Positions 62,060-64,000 of a DNA stretch of 64,000 bases are shown piece after piece; within the stretch, counting starts at the first letter, position 1; the number at the start of each line of letters is the position of its first letter. This DNA is from Thamnaconus septentrionalis. Taxonomy: Eukaryota > Chordata > Actinopteri > Tetraodontiformes > Monacanthidae. Under the pieces are notes generated by a model. The model was not told the DNA's origin. It was given only the letters and a program-made list of their open reading frames with translations, and made no database searches. The translations under genes and the position numbers were made by a program. Location: NCBI GenBank assembly GCA_009823395.1, contig CM020501.1, forward strand, positions 18,163,361-18,227,360, given 5' to 3'.

Positions 62060-62470
62060 GCGCGAAGCATCTCATGTTTATTACAGATTTCCAGGTCTGA
62101 CGTGAATATGCAGCGATTATGTAAATCTGCGGTGTGGATTTAATGTAATGTCATATGGAGGGTGGATGAAGATATGTAATTAACTGAAACATTTATTTAA
62201 TTTGATGTAATTGCGGAAATATATTTTTTTCATGTTGGACTTATATAGCCATGTGTTTGCAGTCTTCTGTAAAAAATAGTCCCGCTGTTATAGCTTTATG
62301 ACTGCGTTATACAAGGTTTTAGACCATTGAATATATATATATATAATGGCATATTAATTAGCAGCACATTCTCGGTTTTGCCCTTTTAATACTAATATAT
62401 ATCAGACTGTCAATTAATAAAGGTCCTTCTTCCCTTCAATTCAGCTGTCTATTTTTCAGCACTCCTGCAA
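62060..62470 (-). promoter_or_regulatory. Candidate upstream CNE
   Basis: AT-rich unique block with TGAATATGCAGCGATTATGT, GATATGTAATTAACTG, AATTTGATGTAATTGCGG and GGCATATTAATTAGCAGC. It lies 0.8-1.2 kb upstream of the start codon, so it could be a promoter-proximal enhancer. Confidence 0.33.
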
Positions 62471-62822
62471 CAGCTCCTGCAAAAAAAAAAAAAAAAAAAA
62501 CACACTCACCTTTAACTTCCTGAAATTTGTTGGACCACCCACATGTTCAGAAGGGGAACAAGACAAGGTGGTCTCAGAGGGCGGGAAGATGTCTGGTTTG
62601 GGGTGTTGTTGTCACTAACCTGGAAGAGCTATCAGTCGCCTCTAGTAACACCAGAAAGTGCTGTTTTTGTGGAACTGATTGAAAAAAAAAAGTTGGGGAA
62701 GAAAAAGAATCCCTGACACACACGTCATTGTTAGAAAGTGAAGTTTAAAAAATAATGGGCAAATAAAGACATTAAATACACAAGAATGAAAGGGAACTGG
62801 GTGGAATTTATTGTTGATGCAG

Positions 62823-62894
<72 letters not shown>

Positions 62895-64000
62895 GTTTCA
62901 TACGTCAGGTCAAAAGTGTCTCATCAATAAAATCTCAAGGGAGGAACAGGGAGTTCGCTCCCTCTTTCTGGCAGGTGGTTTGTTTGATATATTGTGTTTC
63001 CAAACGCGCTGAGGACAAAAATAGAAAGCTAAAATTCACGTTAATTGAATACACGGCGGTGAAGCATTATTGCGCTGTAGGCCAGCGCGCCTACAGGATA
63101 TGATGTATCTGAGGCACCAACAGGATTACAGTGTCCCCGGAGGTTCCTGCAGTTTTATTGCAATGCTGCAGCCTCTATTGAGTAAAGTGGCACACAGGCA
63201 AAGTCATGCATTCACAACAACGTCACTGTGCTATGATTAATATAAAAAAAAGAGACGTGAGTTAAACCAGCATCAGCATTAATGACTCACTTGTGTTATT
63301 AATGTTGGATTTATTAATGCATCATGAACTTTACAATAGGCTAATTGATTGTTGTGTAATGGAGCCCCTAATGGTTTGCACAGCCACTGAATACATAGTT
63401 AAATAAATAAATGAACAAATGGAGTCTTTGGATGTAAGACTTCGACGGGTTGTGTTTGCTGACAGTGAATTATTTGCTGTTAAATGTTAAATAGAGACGG
63501 TTTTTTGGTAGGCCACAACGATGGCAGGATCCAACCTGGGCCTGCTGCTGTCATAGCACGATACTGTGGCGCCATCTAAGGGTGTAATTGCAGATTTACT
63601 GCAGAGGAATGCCATGACGATATTATGAAGCTATTACACTGTGCTAAAACACAGGGGTTGCAAACATCAATTGTAAAGCAACGCATTCATTTTAGCCAAA
63701 GGAAATGAAATAGAAACTAGACTGCAAACTACATCATATTTACCTATTTGTTATCGATTCTGCATCACTATTACAAATCTTTTTTTTTTTTTTTTTTTTA
63801 AAGAAATCACAGGTGCACTCTCCCAAAATATTTGCATTTTTTTCATAACTTGCAATTTGTCCCTCTAAAATCAAAACCAGGCCCCATAATTCTGTTTCTT
63901 CATTAGTTGGAATTCTATAATTTCATTAGTGAGGTTGATCTAATGCGGCCATTCAGGCTTCGTTTTTCGCCAGATTACATAATCCCTCGCCACTGCTGCG
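62471..64000. other. Upstream intergenic DNA
   Basis: AT-rich. Holds a 72-base ATT run (62823-62894), an A-run (62481-62500), a T-run (63780-63799) and unique DNA with AATTGATTG-type words near 63300-63420. No neighbouring gene begins before the window ends. Confidence 0.6.
62823..62894 (+). repeat. (ATT)n, 24 units
   Basis: Pure ATT run. A frame through it gives a poly-tyrosine artefact. Confidence 0.95.

Noticed and set aside
1..64000. A novel multi-gene defence or biosynthetic system
   Set aside because: Only one gene is present; the rest is non-coding vertebrate DNA with no clustered unknown genes.

Overview
The window is teleost-type nuclear DNA. It has spliced genes with long introns, very many (CA)n/(GT)n and other simple repeats, fish-like dispersed repeat fragments, and no prokaryotic operon structure. 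One gene can be supported with confidence: a BCL11A-type zinc-finger transcription factor (bcl11a) on the minus strand, spanning about 43 kb from its start codon at 61235 to its stop at 21917, with a probable 3' UTR running to about 18.1 kb. The BCL11A assignment, rather than BCL11B, rests on the linker motif [13 protein letters not shown], the finger-1 context ending in LRIYLESE, and a C-terminus ending GDIKAE. Whether it is the teleost a or b duplicate cannot be decided here.

Gene layout in transcript order (right to left): CpG-rich promoter/5' UTR (about 61.24-61.6 kb); exon 1 (61181-61235), encoding the conserved N-terminal NuRD-binding motif; intron 1 of 3.5 kb; exon 2 (57289-57717), with the N-terminal CCHC finger and a His/Gln-rich insert; a 33.4-kb intron; the large last coding exon (21917-23930), with C2H2 fingers 1, 2-3 and 4-6 and a run of 37 glutamates; then an AT-rich 3' UTR. 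Splice phases match across all junctions. No separate mammalian-type exon 3 was found. The last exon is interrupted by at least ten apparent single-base indels in GC-rich runs. Correcting them gives about 833 residues, almost the usual BCL11A-XL length, so assembly error is more likely than gene decay.

The remaining sequence is non-coding. Positions 1-18,100 are downstream intergenic DNA, rich in microsatellites, with a few AT-rich, high-complexity segments that look like conserved non-coding elements (for example 8985-9195). The 33-kb intron mixes low-complexity arrays, retroelement fragments (a solo-LTR-like segment near 40.45-40.9 kb and LINE-tail-like pieces near 27.9 and 35.5 kb), a foldback near 50.8 kb, and homeodomain-site-rich segments that are candidate enhancers, densest at 49-60 kb. 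From 61.3 to 64 kb lies upstream regulatory or intergenic sequence. I found no tRNA, rRNA, CRISPR array, second protein-coding gene or novel multi-gene system. The least expected observations are the frame-disrupted exon, the tandem splice acceptor beside a 25-bp intronic minisatellite, and an unidentified repeat family with two copies 32 kb apart.
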